In this document: positions 15,363-24,397 of the stretch, one piece after another
Numbering within the stretch: the stretch's first letter is position 1
Layout: each line of letters begins with the position of its first letter
Source of the DNA: Bryobacteraceae bacterium
GTDB lineage: Bacteria > Acidobacteriota > Terriglobia > Bryobacterales > Bryobacteraceae
Length of the DNA: 64,000 nucleotides
Assembly (NCBI GenBank): GCA_026129905.1
Contig: JAHCHE010000038.1
Location: 1-64,000, forward strand
Direction of reading: 5' to 3'
The notes under the pieces: model-generated
Told to the model about the DNA's origin: nothing
What the model saw: only the letters and a program-made list of their open reading frames with translations
Database searches by the model: none
Translations under genes and position numbers: made by a program

Positions 15363-17069
15363 TTAGTAGGCGATCGCCAGCGAGTTGCAGCGGAGCAGGC
15401 CGGGAGCGTCGAGCTGGTAGACGGCCTCATTGTTTCGGAAATCGGCGGGGCGGAGGCCCTGTTCGTGCGCTTTCTCGCCGGCGGCGGTCTGGTAGCGGTA
15501 GGTCACGCGGATGGGACTGCGAACGGAGCGCGCGTCGTTCAGCTTGAAGCGCACCGTGTTCGCGCCGGCGAAGATCTGAGGGATCGACATGATGCCGTTC
15601 TCGAAAGCAGCCGTGACCTTCAGCGCTTTCAAGCCGGCGGGCTCGGAGCGCGCCGGGTCCGGGGCGACCGCGACGCGTAACTGGAAGCGATATGCGCCGT
15701 GAATGCTGGCGTCGGCGCCGTTGAAGCGATCGCGTCCGAGGCCGGTGCGGAAAGGGCCGGGGCTGGCATGGAGGGTCTGCCAGGGCGACCAGATGTCCGG
15801 GTCGCTCGCGCGGCGCGGCTTGGCCTGGAGAACGCGCAGTTCCAGTTTTACCGAGCCGGGCGTTCCCGCGAGTTCCGCCTCAACCTGTCCATCGACAAGC
15901 ACGTAGGGGCTATAGAAATCGAGCGCCGCCTCGCCGCCGCCGGAGAGCGCCGCGGGCCGCAGGAACGGCGCGGAGGAGGAGTGAACCAGGGTCGCTCCGG
16001 GCGCGAGGACGTCCGAGGAGGCGGCATCCGCGAGATCGGGAGCATAGCTCAAACGGCCACAGGCCTGGCCGATGGTCCGGCCGCCGCTCACCGCCGGGTT
16101 ATAGCCTTCGTTTGGCGGGACGCTCGCCAGGTACGGTTTCGCGCGCTTGTGGTTGGGATCGAATTTCGGCCAGTTGCAGTCGAACATCGTCTCGGTGACG
16201 CGGTAGAAGCGGCCGGAGGGCAGGAATGGTTCTTCCTTGCGGGTGTGTTTGCCGGCGGGGATGTAGAACATCCGGGCCGAGTTGTCCCAGAAGCGCTCGA
16301 TCGTCATACCTTTCGGCAGCCGGAACTTCATATCGTGATAGCGGGTTCCCATCTCGTACTGGCCGTTGCCGAAGGCGCACTCGATGGGCTTCCCGGCCTT
16401 TTCCCAGGCCGGTTCGTCCTCGAAGTAGCAGGGATTCAGTGCGAGGGCGCGCTCCCACTCGACGCCGAAGAACTCGAAAAACGGGCGGCTGCGGTGTTTG
16501 TAGCTCCGGTTGGCGAGGATGTTGGCGTCCTCGCCAACCTCGATCCAGTCGAGCACGCGGGCGTCCGGGGCGTCGCGGTCGATGAGATAGTAGCCGTAGC
16601 GCGGGTCGAAGGCGCCGTAGCGGCCGTCGAGGCGCAGGCGATACAGCGTATGGTAGCCGCCGTTGTCGTGTTGCGTGATCACCCGTTCGGCGGAACGCGG
16701 ATCGCCCGTGTATTCCTGCCAGGCGCCCTCGGCGATGCGGCTGTGCGTGTCGCAGAAACCCCAGCCGTAAACGAACAGGTTCTTGTGGAGGTCGAGCACA
16801 TACTTCTCGTTGCCGTATTCGCCCTCGTAGGCCTGGATCATGCCGCCGGTCGCCATCCGGTTGAACAAGCGCAGCCATTCGAAAAAGGCCTTTCCGCGCG
16901 CCGTCTCGGAGCCGGTCTCGAGGCCCTCGATACGCATGACGTCGCGCGTCCAGGTTTTCAGATCCGTGCACTGCGGCCAGCGATCGGCGGTTACCAGCGG
17001 CCCCGCGATCTCGGCTGCCGCCGGACCAAGGCCCCACGCCAGAAACAGGATGAAACCGGATGCTTTCAT
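15363..17069 (-). CDS. Secreted transglutaminase-like (Cys-His-Asp) protein
   Basis: The 568-residue product has a signal peptide (residues 1-19). Residues about 95-165 carry a plausible papain/transglutaminase-like triad: Cys106 in YGWGFCDTHSR, His140 in GGYHTLYRLRLDG and Asp155 in YGAFDPRYGYY. The H-x-x-x-x-x-L-x-G-x-x-x-x-F-D-P spacing is the transglutaminase-core pattern. A beta-rich C-terminal region (about 360-560) looks like a binding module. Substrate is unknown; crosslinking, peptidase or amidase activity are all possible. A long open frame on the opposite strand is a shadow. The gene is monocistronic, divergent from aroC. Confidence 0.65.
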   Translation of the reverse strand: MKASGFILFLAWGLGPAAAEIAGPLVTADRWPQCTDLKTWTRDVMRIEGLETGSETARGKAFFEWLRLFNRMATGGMIQAYEGEYGNEKYVLDLHKNLFVYGWGFCDTHSRIAEGAWQEYTGDPRSAERVITQHDNGGYHTLYRLRLDGRYGAFDPRYGYYLIDRDAPDARVLDWIEVGEDANILANRSYKHRSRPFFEFFGVEWERALALNPCYFEDEPAWEKAGKPIECAFGNGQYEMGTRYHDMKFRLPKGMTIERFWDNSARMFYIPAGKHTRKEEPFLPSGRFYRVTETMFDCNWPKFDPNHKRAKPYLASVPPNEGYNPAVSGGRTIGQACGRLSYAPDLADAASSDVLAPGATLVHSSSAPFLRPAALSGGGEAALDFYSPYVLVDGQVEAELAGTPGSVKLELRVLQAKPRRASDPDIWSPWQTLHASPGPFRTGLGRDRFNGADASIHGAYRFQLRVAVAPDPARSEPAGLKALKVTAAFENGIMSIPQIFAGANTVRFKLNDARSVRSPIRVTYRYQTAAGEKAHEQGLRPADFRNNEAVYQLDAPGLLRCNSLAIAY

Positions 17070-17140
17070 CTTCAGTCAGGGTAGCACTGGGGACCTGGCG
17101 GAGCGGTCCGTTGCGCGTTGCGGCTCGGCGCGCTGGTAAG

Positions 17141-18328
17141 ATGAAGAATCCCGGGATGCTTCGCTTCGAGACCGCGGGGGAGTCGCACGGGGAATGCCTT
17201 GTCGCCACGCTGACGGGTCTTCCCGCCGGCATTCCCATTTCGACGGAAACCGTAAATCACGAGCTTTGGCGGCGCCAGCAGGGCTACGGCCGCGGCGGCC
17301 GGATGAAGATCGAGACGGACACGGCGCGGATCGTCTCTGGAGTCCGCCACTCACGAACCATCGGTTCGCCGATCGCGGTGATTATCGAGAACCGTGATTG
17401 GGCGAACTGGACCGGCGCGCTTCCGGTTGAGTCGACCGAGCAAAGCGAAGAGTTGAAGAAGCCGGTGACGCGGCCGCGGCCCGGCCATGCCGACCTCGCC
17501 GGAGCGATCAAGTACAGCTTCGCGGACGCGCGCTACGTGCTCGAGCGGGCCAGCGCTCGCGAAACGACGGCGCGGGTGGCGCTCGGCGCGCTGGCGAAGA
17601 TGTTCCTGCGCGTGTTCGGCGTCGAGGTGCTCAGCCACGTGATCGCGGTGGGCCGCGAGCGGCTGGAACGCCCGGCGGCATGGGAAGAAATCGTCGAGTT
17701 GAGCCGGCGGCGGGAGGTGTTGCTGGGCTGCGTGGACGCGGAGACGGAAGCGCGAATGAAGGAAGTGGTGGACGAAGCCTACCGGACCGGCGATACCGTG
17801 GGCGGCGTGTTTGAAGTGGTCGCGCGCGGCGCGCCGCCGGGGTTGGGCTCACATATCGCCTGGGACACGCGGCTGGACGGCCGGCTGGCGCAGGCGATCG
17901 TCTCGATCCAGGCGGTGAAAGGCGTCGAGGTCGGGGCGGCGGAGGAAGGTTCGGCGTCGTTCGGATCGCGGGTGCAGGACACGATCCACTACGACCGGGG
18001 AGCGCGGCGATTCACGCGCGGCTCCAATCGCGCGGGCGGGCTCGAAGGAGGCACGACCAACGGCGAAGACGTCGTCGTGCGGGGCTTCCTCAAGCCGATT
18101 TCGACGTTGCGGCGGCCGCTGGAATCGGTGGACCTGCTTACGCGGGAGCCGTCGCTGGCGGCGTACGAACGCAGCGACGTGTGCGTGGTTCCGGCCGCCG
18201 GCGTCATTGGCGAGGCGATGGTGGCGCTGGTCCTGGCGCAGGCGTTTCTCGAGAAATTCGGAGGCGATTCCCTCGAAGAAACGCAGCGGAATTATGAGGG
18301 ATATCTCGAGCAGGTGAAGCGGTTCTGA
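17141..18328 (+). CDS. aroC: Chorismate synthase
   Basis: This enzyme converts 5-enolpyruvylshikimate-3-phosphate to chorismate with reduced FMN, the last step of the shikimate pathway. The 395-residue frame shows FETAGESHGE near residue 9, RRQQGYGRGGRMKIETD near 48, RPGHADLAGAIKY near 115 and NRAGGLEGGTTNGE near 295, all family signatures. Length is usual. ATG 17141 is taken; ATG 17156 (MLRFETAGESHG) is the start most like homologues and equally possible. Its TGA stop shares a base with the start of def, opening a run of four overlapping or near-adjacent genes (aroC-def-fmt-argJ). Confidence 0.95.
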   Translation: MKNPGMLRFETAGESHGECLVATLTGLPAGIPISTETVNHELWRRQQGYGRGGRMKIETDTARIVSGVRHSRTIGSPIAVIIENRDWANWTGALPVESTEQSEELKKPVTRPRPGHADLAGAIKYSFADARYVLERASARETTARVALGALAKMFLRVFGVEVLSHVIAVGRERLERPAAWEEIVELSRRREVLLGCVDAETEARMKEVVDEAYRTGDTVGGVFEVVARGAPPGLGSHIAWDTRLDGRLAQAIVSIQAVKGVEVGAAEEGSASFGSRVQDTIHYDRGARRFTRGSNRAGGLEGGTTNGEDVVVRGFLKPISTLRRPLESVDLLTREPSLAAYERSDVCVVPAAGVIGEAMVALVLAQAFLEKFGGDSLEETQRNYEGYLEQVKRF

Positions 18329-18843
18329 TGGTTTACGAGATTGTGAAATACGGCGACCCGGTGCTGGAGACGCCGGCCGAAACGGTGACGGAATTCGACA
18401 CTCCGGAATTGCACGCGTTCATTGCCGATATGTTCGAGTCGATGTACGCGGCGAAAGGAGTGGGACTGGCGGCGCCGCAAATCGGCGTGGGCAGGCGGAT
18501 CGCGGTGATCGACTGCTCGGTGGGCGAGGACGAGAGCCAGAAGATCGTGCTCATCAACCCGGAGATTGTCAAGACGGAGGGCTCGCAACGGGAGGAAGAG
18601 GGTTGTCTCAGCATTCCGGGATTTCGCGAGCAGGTGACGCGAGCCAGGCGCGTCACGGCGCGGGCCCAGGACGCGACCGGCAAGCCGTTCGAGATCACCG
18701 GGGAAGAGCTGCTGGCGCGCGCGCTGCTGCACGAGACGGATCACCTGAACGGCAGGCTGTACATCAGCCGGATCAGCGCGCTGAAGCGGGACCTGATCCG
18801 GCGTAAAGTTCGAAAGCTGGTGAAGGCAGGCGAGTGGGCCTGA
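18328..18843 (+). CDS. def: Peptide deformylase
   Basis: Removes the N-formyl group from nascent proteins. The 171-residue protein has all three motifs: GVGLAAPQ (44-51), EGCLS (91-95) and HETDH (135-139), whose Cys and two His bind the catalytic metal. Length is normal. It overlaps aroC by one base and fmt by ten, so it is almost certainly translated as part of the same message. Pairing with fmt joins the enzymes that add and remove the formyl group. Confidence 0.97.
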   Translation: MVYEIVKYGDPVLETPAETVTEFDTPELHAFIADMFESMYAAKGVGLAAPQIGVGRRIAVIDCSVGEDESQKIVLINPEIVKTEGSQREEEGCLSIPGFREQVTRARRVTARAQDATGKPFEITGEELLARALLHETDHLNGRLYISRISALKRDLIRRKVRKLVKAGEWA

Positions 18844-19769
18844 GGATTGCGTTTCTCGGCACGCCGGAATTCGCGGTTCCGTCGCTGGAGCGGCTGGCCG
18901 AAAGCGGAATGGAAATCGCCGCGGTGCTGTCGCAGCCGGACCGGCCGAAGGGCCGCGGGCAGAAACTTGCGGCGCCGGCGGTGAAAGAGGCGGCGCTGCG
19001 GCTGGGGCTCGCGGCGCATCAGCCGGAAAAGGTGAACCGGCCCGAGGTCATTGCCTTTCTGAAGCAACTCGGGGTGGACGCGATGGCGGTGGTGGCGTAC
19101 GGGAAGATCATCCCGCAGGCGATCATCGACATTCCGCGGCTCGGCATCGTTAACGTGCACGCGTCGCTGCTCCCGAAGTACCGTGGAGCGGCGCCGATCC
19201 AGTGGGCGGTCGCCAATGGGGAAACGGTGACCGGCGTCTGCACCATGCGGATCGACGCGGGGTTGGACACGGGCGACATTCTGCTGGCGCGCCAGACCCG
19301 GATCGGCCCCGACGAGACGGCCGTGGAGTTGGCCGAACGGCTTGCGCCGATGGGCGCGGAGTTGCTGGTGGAAACCCTCCAGGGGCTGGGCGAAGGGCGG
19401 ATCACGCCCAGGAAGCAGGACCACTCGGAGGCCACGCTTGCGCCGATGCTGACCAGGGAAGACGGGCGGATCGACTGGCAATGGCCGGCCGCCAGGATTC
19501 ACAACCGCATCCGCGGATTTCAGCCTTGGCCGGGCGCGTACACGACGTTCCGCGGACAGGCGCTGCAAATGTGGCAGTCACGCGTGGAGAAGATGCCGCC
19601 CGCTCTCGCGCCCGGCGCGATGCGGCCTGCGGGCCGCCGGTTGCTGGTAGGATGTGGCGAAGGCGCAATCGAGGTCCTGGAACTGCAGCTCGAAGGCCGC
19701 AAGCGGATGACCGCCGAAGCCTTCATCAACGGCCAGCGTCTGCCGGACATCGAGCCCCTAGGAGAATAA
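18834..19769 (+). CDS. fmt: Methionyl-tRNA formyltransferase
   Basis: Transfers a formyl group from 10-formyl-tetrahydrofolate to initiator Met-tRNA. The 311-residue protein opens with RIAFLGTPEFAVPSLERL. The catalytic set lies in NVHASLLPKYRGAAPIQW (Asn107, His109) and DAGLDTGD (Asp145). The C-terminal OB-like tRNA-binding part has GRIDWQWPA and FQPWPGAYT. GTG 18834 is used because it places the domain edge at residue 4; it lies inside def. Confidence 0.96.
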   Translation: MGLRIAFLGTPEFAVPSLERLAESGMEIAAVLSQPDRPKGRGQKLAAPAVKEAALRLGLAAHQPEKVNRPEVIAFLKQLGVDAMAVVAYGKIIPQAIIDIPRLGIVNVHASLLPKYRGAAPIQWAVANGETVTGVCTMRIDAGLDTGDILLARQTRIGPDETAVELAERLAPMGAELLVETLQGLGEGRITPRKQDHSEATLAPMLTREDGRIDWQWPAARIHNRIRGFQPWPGAYTTFRGQALQMWQSRVEKMPPALAPGAMRPAGRRLLVGCGEGAIEVLELQLEGRKRMTAEAFINGQRLPDIEPLGE

Positions 19770-19774
19770 CGGAA

Positions 19775-20944
19775 GTGAACTTACCCGCCGGATATCGCTA
19801 TGCGTCCCTTTACGCCGGGATTCGGAGCGAACGCAAGGACGACCTGGCGCTCATCCTGTCCGATGCGGAGGCCTCGGCCGGGGCGATGTTTACGACGAAC
19901 CGCGTGCAGGCCTCGCCGGTGAAGCTGGCGCGAAAGCACCTGAGCGCGGCGCGGGGAAAAGCCCGGGCGATACTCGTGAACGCGGGCAATGCCAATTGCG
20001 CGACGCGCACGGGTGACAAAGTTGCGCTGCAATGCTGCCGGGCGGTGGCGGCGGCGCTGAAAGCTCCGGTAACGCAGGTACTGCCCGCGTCAACCGGCGT
20101 GATCGGCGTGGAACTCGACCCATCGCCGATAACCGGCAAGATTCCGCAACTGATTCAGGGCTTGTCTCCGGAGCGCTTCGCCGATGTCGCGGCGGCCATC
20201 ATGACAACGGACACGGTTCCCAAGATGGCGGCCAGCGACGCGGCGCACAAGCGCGGCCTGGTGAAGATCGCCGGCGTCGCAAAGGGCGCGGGGATGATCC
20301 ACCCCAACATGGCGACGATGCTGTGCTTCGTCGTGACCGACGCCGCGCTGGAGCCGTTCGAGTTATGGGAAGCGCTCGTCCCGTCGGTGGAGCACAGCTT
20401 TCATCGGTTGTCGATCGACGGGGACACCTCGACCAACGACGCGGTCATCGTGCTGGCCAACGGCGCCTCCGGCGAGAAGCCGGACCGGAAGCGTTTCCAG
20501 CAGGCGCTGACCGACGTTCTTCAGCAACTCGCGGTAAAGATCGCGCGGGATGGCGAGGGCGCGCGCAAACTGATCACGGTGGACGTAACGGGCGCGCCGA
20601 ACGACGGCGCGGCGGCCAGGATCGCGCGCTCGGTCGCCAATTCGCCGCTGGTGAAGACGGCCATCGCGGGCGAAGACGCCAACTGGGGCCGCGTGCTGGC
20701 GGCGGCGGGCTACGCGGGCATCCCGTTCGATCCGGCGCGGGTGGACGTCTACATTCAGGGTATCCGCGTGTGCCGGTCGGGGCTGGCCGCTCCGTTCTCC
20801 GAGAGGGCATTGGAAGTCAAGCTCGGGGCGCCGGAGTGCGAGATCCGCGTGGCGATGCACGGGCGCGGAAAAGGGAAAGCGCGGTTCTGGACCTGCGACT
20901 TCACGGAAGGCTACATCCACGTAAACGCCGATTACCGGACGTGA
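19775..20944 (+). CDS. argJ: Glutamate N-acetyltransferase / ornithine acetyltransferase
   Basis: Arginine biosynthesis: recycles the acetyl group from N-acetylornithine to glutamate. The 389-residue precursor self-cleaves before Thr181 in [14 protein letters not shown], present intact. The oxyanion-hole region PASTGVIG (105-111) is also present. The end [13 protein letters not shown] is typical of the family. The best start is GTG 19775, five bases after the fmt stop and just after a GGAG site (19761-19764). The sequence alone does not say whether the enzyme is mono- or bifunctional. Confidence 0.95.
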   Translation: MNLPAGYRYASLYAGIRSERKDDLALILSDAEASAGAMFTTNRVQASPVKLARKHLSAARGKARAILVNAGNANCATRTGDKVALQCCRAVAAALKAPVTQVLPASTGVIGVELDPSPITGKIPQLIQGLSPERFADVAAAIMTTDTVPKMAASDAAHKRGLVKIAGVAKGAGMIHPNMATMLCFVVTDAALEPFELWEALVPSVEHSFHRLSIDGDTSTNDAVIVLANGASGEKPDRKRFQQALTDVLQQLAVKIARDGEGARKLITVDVTGAPNDGAAARIARSVANSPLVKTAIAGEDANWGRVLAAAGYAGIPFDPARVDVYIQGIRVCRSGLAAPFSERALEVKLGAPECEIRVAMHGRGKGKARFWTCDFTEGYIHVNADYRT

Positions 20945-20983
20945 ACGCCGAGGGAGCCTCCCGTTAACGGCGCGCGATCGGGA

Positions 20984-21160
20984 CTACTCGTCCCGGATCG
21001 CCGATTGAACCTTGGCGGCCAGCTCCGGAGGAATCGCATCCATGCCGTGCGCTTCCCGAGCGTGGTCGGAGCACTGGCTGAGCACTTCCTCCATGCTCTC
21101 GCCCCGGGCTTCAAAGTCGCAGTCGACTCCGACGTCTCTGCAACGAATCACTTTTGCCAT
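20984..21160 (-). CDS. DUF1059 small protein
   Basis: A 58-residue protein, MAKVIRCRDVGVDCDFEARG and so on, matching the small DUF1059 family: Cys7 and Cys14, then SMEEVLSQCSDHAREAHGM with a third Cys followed by His residues. The pattern could bind a metal. Function is unknown. It lies convergent to argJ and is transcribed away from cysQ. A second ATG three codons upstream (21169) is possible, but family members begin at MAKV. Confidence 0.85.
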   Translation of the reverse strand: MAKVIRCRDVGVDCDFEARGESMEEVLSQCSDHAREAHGMDAIPPELAAKVQSAIRDE

Positions 21161-21271
21161 CTGTGGCACCCCTTCCGAATGAGAATTTGGCCGTATTCTA
21201 TCACGGAGCCAGGCGCGGCCGTCCGCTATACTGGAGGAGTCTTACACGCGGCGCCCCGCCGCGCGCCATCC

Positions 21272-22096
21272 ATGCTTTCAGCAGAAACACTCGATATCAA
21301 CGAACTGATCCGTATCTGTCACGAGGCGGGCGCCGCCGTCATGGACGTCTATGAGAAGGACTTCCAGGTCCAATCCAAAGAAGACGCTTCTCCCTTGACG
21401 CAGGCGGACCTGTGCTCGCACACGATCATCACCGGCCGGCTGGGCGAACTCTACCCGGAGACGCCGGTGCTCAGCGAGGAAAGCGCGACGGCGGTCGCGT
21501 ACGAGATTCGCCGGCATTGGACGCGATGCTGGCTGGTGGATCCGCTGGACGGGACGAAGGAATTCATCAAGAAGAACGGCCAGTTCACGATCAATATCGC
21601 CCTGATTGAAGACGCGCGGCCGGCTGCCGGCGTCGTTTACGCTCCGGCGCTCGATCTGCTGTACTACGGTATTGAGGGTCAGGGCGCGTACAAGATCGCT
21701 GGAGGAGCGGAGGCGCGCCGCCTGCCGATCCCCAGCGCGCGGCGTTCGAATGCGCTGGTGATCGTGGGCAGCCTTTCACATTCGACGCCCGCCCTCGAGG
21801 AGTTTGTCGCCCGCGAGCGCGACAAACACGACAACGTCGAATTCATTCCGATGGGCAGCTCGCTCAAAATCTGCCTGGTGGCCGAGGGCACGGCCGACCT
21901 GTATCCGCGGCTCGGCCCGACGATGGAGTGGGACACGGCCGCCGCCCACGCGGTGGCGAACGCCGCCGGGCGCAAGCTGTTCCGCTACGGCCGGCAAGAG
22001 GAACTCACCTACAACAAGCCGGATCTGCACAACGACTGGTTCGTGGCGCAGCCGGATCCGGCCCGGTCACTCGATCAGGATCGAGCCTGCGTTTGA
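21272..22096 (+). CDS. cysQ: 3'(2'),5'-bisphosphate nucleotidase (inositol monophosphatase fold)
   Basis: Hydrolyses 3'-phosphoadenosine 5'-phosphate to AMP, clearing a by-product of sulfate assimilation. The 274-residue protein has the metal-site motifs LSEES (69-70 EE) and LVDPLDGTKEF (Asp90, Asp93), with EWDTAAAHAV near 215. The DGTKEFIKK form favours CysQ over inositol monophosphatase. The frame is open further upstream, but ATG 21272 places the domain normally. Its last 30 bases overlap the end of the convergent glycoside hydrolase gene. Confidence 0.9.
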   Translation: MLSAETLDINELIRICHEAGAAVMDVYEKDFQVQSKEDASPLTQADLCSHTIITGRLGELYPETPVLSEESATAVAYEIRRHWTRCWLVDPLDGTKEFIKKNGQFTINIALIEDARPAAGVVYAPALDLLYYGIEGQGAYKIAGGAEARRLPIPSARRSNALVIVGSLSHSTPALEEFVARERDKHDNVEFIPMGSSLKICLVAEGTADLYPRLGPTMEWDTAAAHAVANAAGRKLFRYGRQEELTYNKPDLHNDWFVAQPDPARSLDQDRACV

Positions 22097-24394
22097 GCTG
22101 AAGCCGTCCACGACGAGTTCGACACTCAACAATCCGCCGCCCGCCAGGTCGCGCGGCAGCATGACGTTCACCTGGTCGAGTCCGGGGAACTGAAGCTGCG
22201 GGCCGGCGTATTCCGGGGCGAGGTCGCGGCCTCCGATGCGGACGGCGACGGCGGACAGGCCGGAACGGCCCCGGATGCCGGTGGCGAACAGAATCAGCAC
22301 CGCCCGCTCGCCGGGCGGCCCGAACAGGAACGGGCGCGGCCGGCAATCGCGTCCCGTGGCGCCGCACGCAAACACCGGCTCGGTAGCAGTGACTCTTCCT
22401 CCGGATACACGCGCGATCAGCGCGGCGGCTACGCCTTTACCGTCCGCGTTCGCGGTGAATAATCCCGGCGCGACAGAGCCGATCTCGAGGTTGAATGCCG
22501 CCGCGCCGCCGTCAATGCGGCTCAACACGAGGGTAGCGGCGCCCGTCCGGATGCCGGCGGGCAACAGGCAGTTGATCTGTCCCGGAGAGACAAATGACAG
22601 CAGCGCCGGACTGACCGCGCCGGCGCTGTCGGTGATCGTGGCCGCGACGCCACCGAGCGTGGTTGGGAGCGCGCCGGCGGCGGAAGCCGGAGCGGGCGCA
22701 AGATTCGTTCCGAAAACGGTCAGCCAGGAGTCGGGCGCCGCGAGCGCAACGTTTTCAAAGCCGGCGGCGTTAACAACCGCGGCGAGTTCAGGAACGCGGG
22801 CGGCTAGGTCCGCGGCGGCGGCTGGAAAATTCGAGAAGGCATCCTGGGCGCGGCAACTCCAGAGGCAGAGCGCGTCGTACCCGCCCAAGCGCGCCGCGCG
22901 CAGGTAGTCTCCGGCGGCGCGCGTGGTCGCGGCCGTGGGCGCTTCCGTCACGAGCACCGGCGCGTCCAGCCGGAGGTCCGCCTTCGGCCGCCAGGGAAAC
23001 GGCTCCTCGGTATCGGAATCGTAGTAGTGCCAGGAGTGGATGGTGACGCCCGTTTCTTTCCAGAGCGAAAGCCATGATCGGCGAGCGCTGCCCACCGTGA
23101 CTTCGTGCCGCGTAAGACGCCGGATGGCCTCGGCGCAGGCGCGGAAAAACTCCCGCATGTCGTTCAGCGGAACCGGATCGAAGGTCCGCGCATCGGGACG
23201 GAAGCCCGGGATGCCCGAGACCACCCACTCGGGCTCGTTCATGATCTCCCACGCATAAATCGACGGGTGATTGCCGTAGCGCGAGAGAACGGGTTCGAGG
23301 ATGTTGGCCACGAATGCCCGCCGCAACGCCGCTTCGCGAATCACGTTGGCGCGTCCGCCCAGTTGCACTCCGCCCGAGACGGAGGCGCGGGCGGCCCAGT
23401 GGAAGTCGAGAAGCACAAGGATGAGCCGGACCTGCGCGCTTTCGGCCGCCGCGACCAGCGCATCGAGGTCGCGGAAAACGAAGTCGTCGAGACCCTGCGG
23501 TCGGCCGCCGGCGTCCCACACAATGCCGGCGCGCCCGTCCACGAGCGCGAACACGCGCACGAGCGGCGGGGCCGGGCTGAGTCGCGCCGACAACTCGCCA
23601 ATGGCGCGAAACTGCCTCTCCACCAGGGGCATTTCGAAGTCGTAGACGATCGGTGGATTCGTATCGATGGCCAGGCGCTCGAGGTAAAGGTCGCCCCTCA
23701 GCGTCGCCCCTGGGATGGCTGCGTTGACGGCCACCTTGAAACCTACTTCCGCGATGCGCGCGGCGTCGAAAGGGCCGAACCGCCGGCCGGGACCGTTGGT
23801 GGCGACGCGCAATTCCAGATCCACGCACTTGCTCTCCCAAGCCGGGTCGATGGCGACAGGGTCGCTATACAGGCTGGGAAACTCGTTGCCGGTTCGCGAC
23901 TTGGCGAAGAACTGCACGAAATTACGGGCGCCCTCCGGACCGGCGCTGCCGGCGGGGAAGCAGAGCCGGTAGTGAACGGTGACGCCTTCCAGGTCCAGCA
24001 AGGTTCCCGAAGGGATGTTCGGACAGGCGGCGGGCATGGAGACGGCCGGTTCGGTGGAAACTTCGCCGGCCGATTGCGCGGATTGGGCGGCCATGTTCGC
24101 GGAGATGGCCAGCGCCTGACGGCCGGTGAAGGGATTCGTCGCCACCCGCTTCAGGTCGACGAACCCTTGCCTGGCGGTGAAGCCCTCGGTGGCGAGGCCC
24201 CGGCAACCCCAGGCATTGCAGCCCACGTCGCCATAGTAGAGGAAGGGGAGGTTTGCGCCGAAGGGCATGACGAGTGGCTCGACGGCCGGCGCCATTCCGA
24301 GTTGCGCGAATCGATCCAGCGGCATCTCCGTATACGCCGGGGGCGAGTTCCGGCCGAACGACGCAAGGGCCAGCGCAAACAGCCAGACGGTCAG
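22067..24394 (-). CDS. Secreted GH5-like glycoside hydrolase with TIGR03437 C-terminal domain; CTG start
   Basis: The central part (about residues 255-500) is a GH5/cellulase-like barrel: acid/base Asn386-Glu387 in YAWEIMNEPEWV, and a likely nucleophile in VLVTEAPTAATT. A beta-rich N-terminal region (about 30-250) resembles a carbohydrate-binding domain. The C-terminus (about 540-775) is TIGR03437 (VVNAAGFENVALA, SPGQINCLLP, GSVAPGLFTAN). The first ATG (24325) would leave no signal peptide, but the frame upstream encodes TVWLFALALASFG and runs to a stop that is also the sulfatase stop. The only start-like codon between them is CTG 24394-24392, with GGAG six bases before it. With that start the product is 775 residues and secreted. 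It sits three bases after the sulfatase gene. Confidence 0.8.
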   Translation of the reverse strand: MTVWLFALALASFGRNSPPAYTEMPLDRFAQLGMAPAVEPLVMPFGANLPFLYYGDVGCNAWGCRGLATEGFTARQGFVDLKRVATNPFTGRQALAISANMAAQSAQSAGEVSTEPAVSMPAACPNIPSGTLLDLEGVTVHYRLCFPAGSAGPEGARNFVQFFAKSRTGNEFPSLYSDPVAIDPAWESKCVDLELRVATNGPGRRFGPFDAARIAEVGFKVAVNAAIPGATLRGDLYLERLAIDTNPPIVYDFEMPLVERQFRAIGELSARLSPAPPLVRVFALVDGRAGIVWDAGGRPQGLDDFVFRDLDALVAAAESAQVRLILVLLDFHWAARASVSGGVQLGGRANVIREAALRRAFVANILEPVLSRYGNHPSIYAWEIMNEPEWVVSGIPGFRPDARTFDPVPLNDMREFFRACAEAIRRLTRHEVTVGSARRSWLSLWKETGVTIHSWHYYDSDTEEPFPWRPKADLRLDAPVLVTEAPTAATTRAAGDYLRAARLGGYDALCLWSCRAQDAFSNFPAAAADLAARVPELAAVVNAAGFENVALAAPDSWLTVFGTNLAPAPASAAGALPTTLGGVAATITDSAGAVSPALLSFVSPGQINCLLPAGIRTGAATLVLSRIDGGAAAFNLEIGSVAPGLFTANADGKGVAAALIARVSGGRVTATEPVFACGATGRDCRPRPFLFGPPGERAVLILFATGIRGRSGLSAVAVRIGGRDLAPEYAGPQLQFPGLDQVNVMLPRDLAGGGLLSVELVVDGFSSNAGSILIE

Positions 24395-24397
24395 AAC

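Noticed and set aside
15699-17084. 461-codon plus-strand frame opposite the transglutaminase-like gene
   Set aside because: Ala/Val/Arg-rich, no domain; the minus-strand frame has a signal peptide and catalytic triad.
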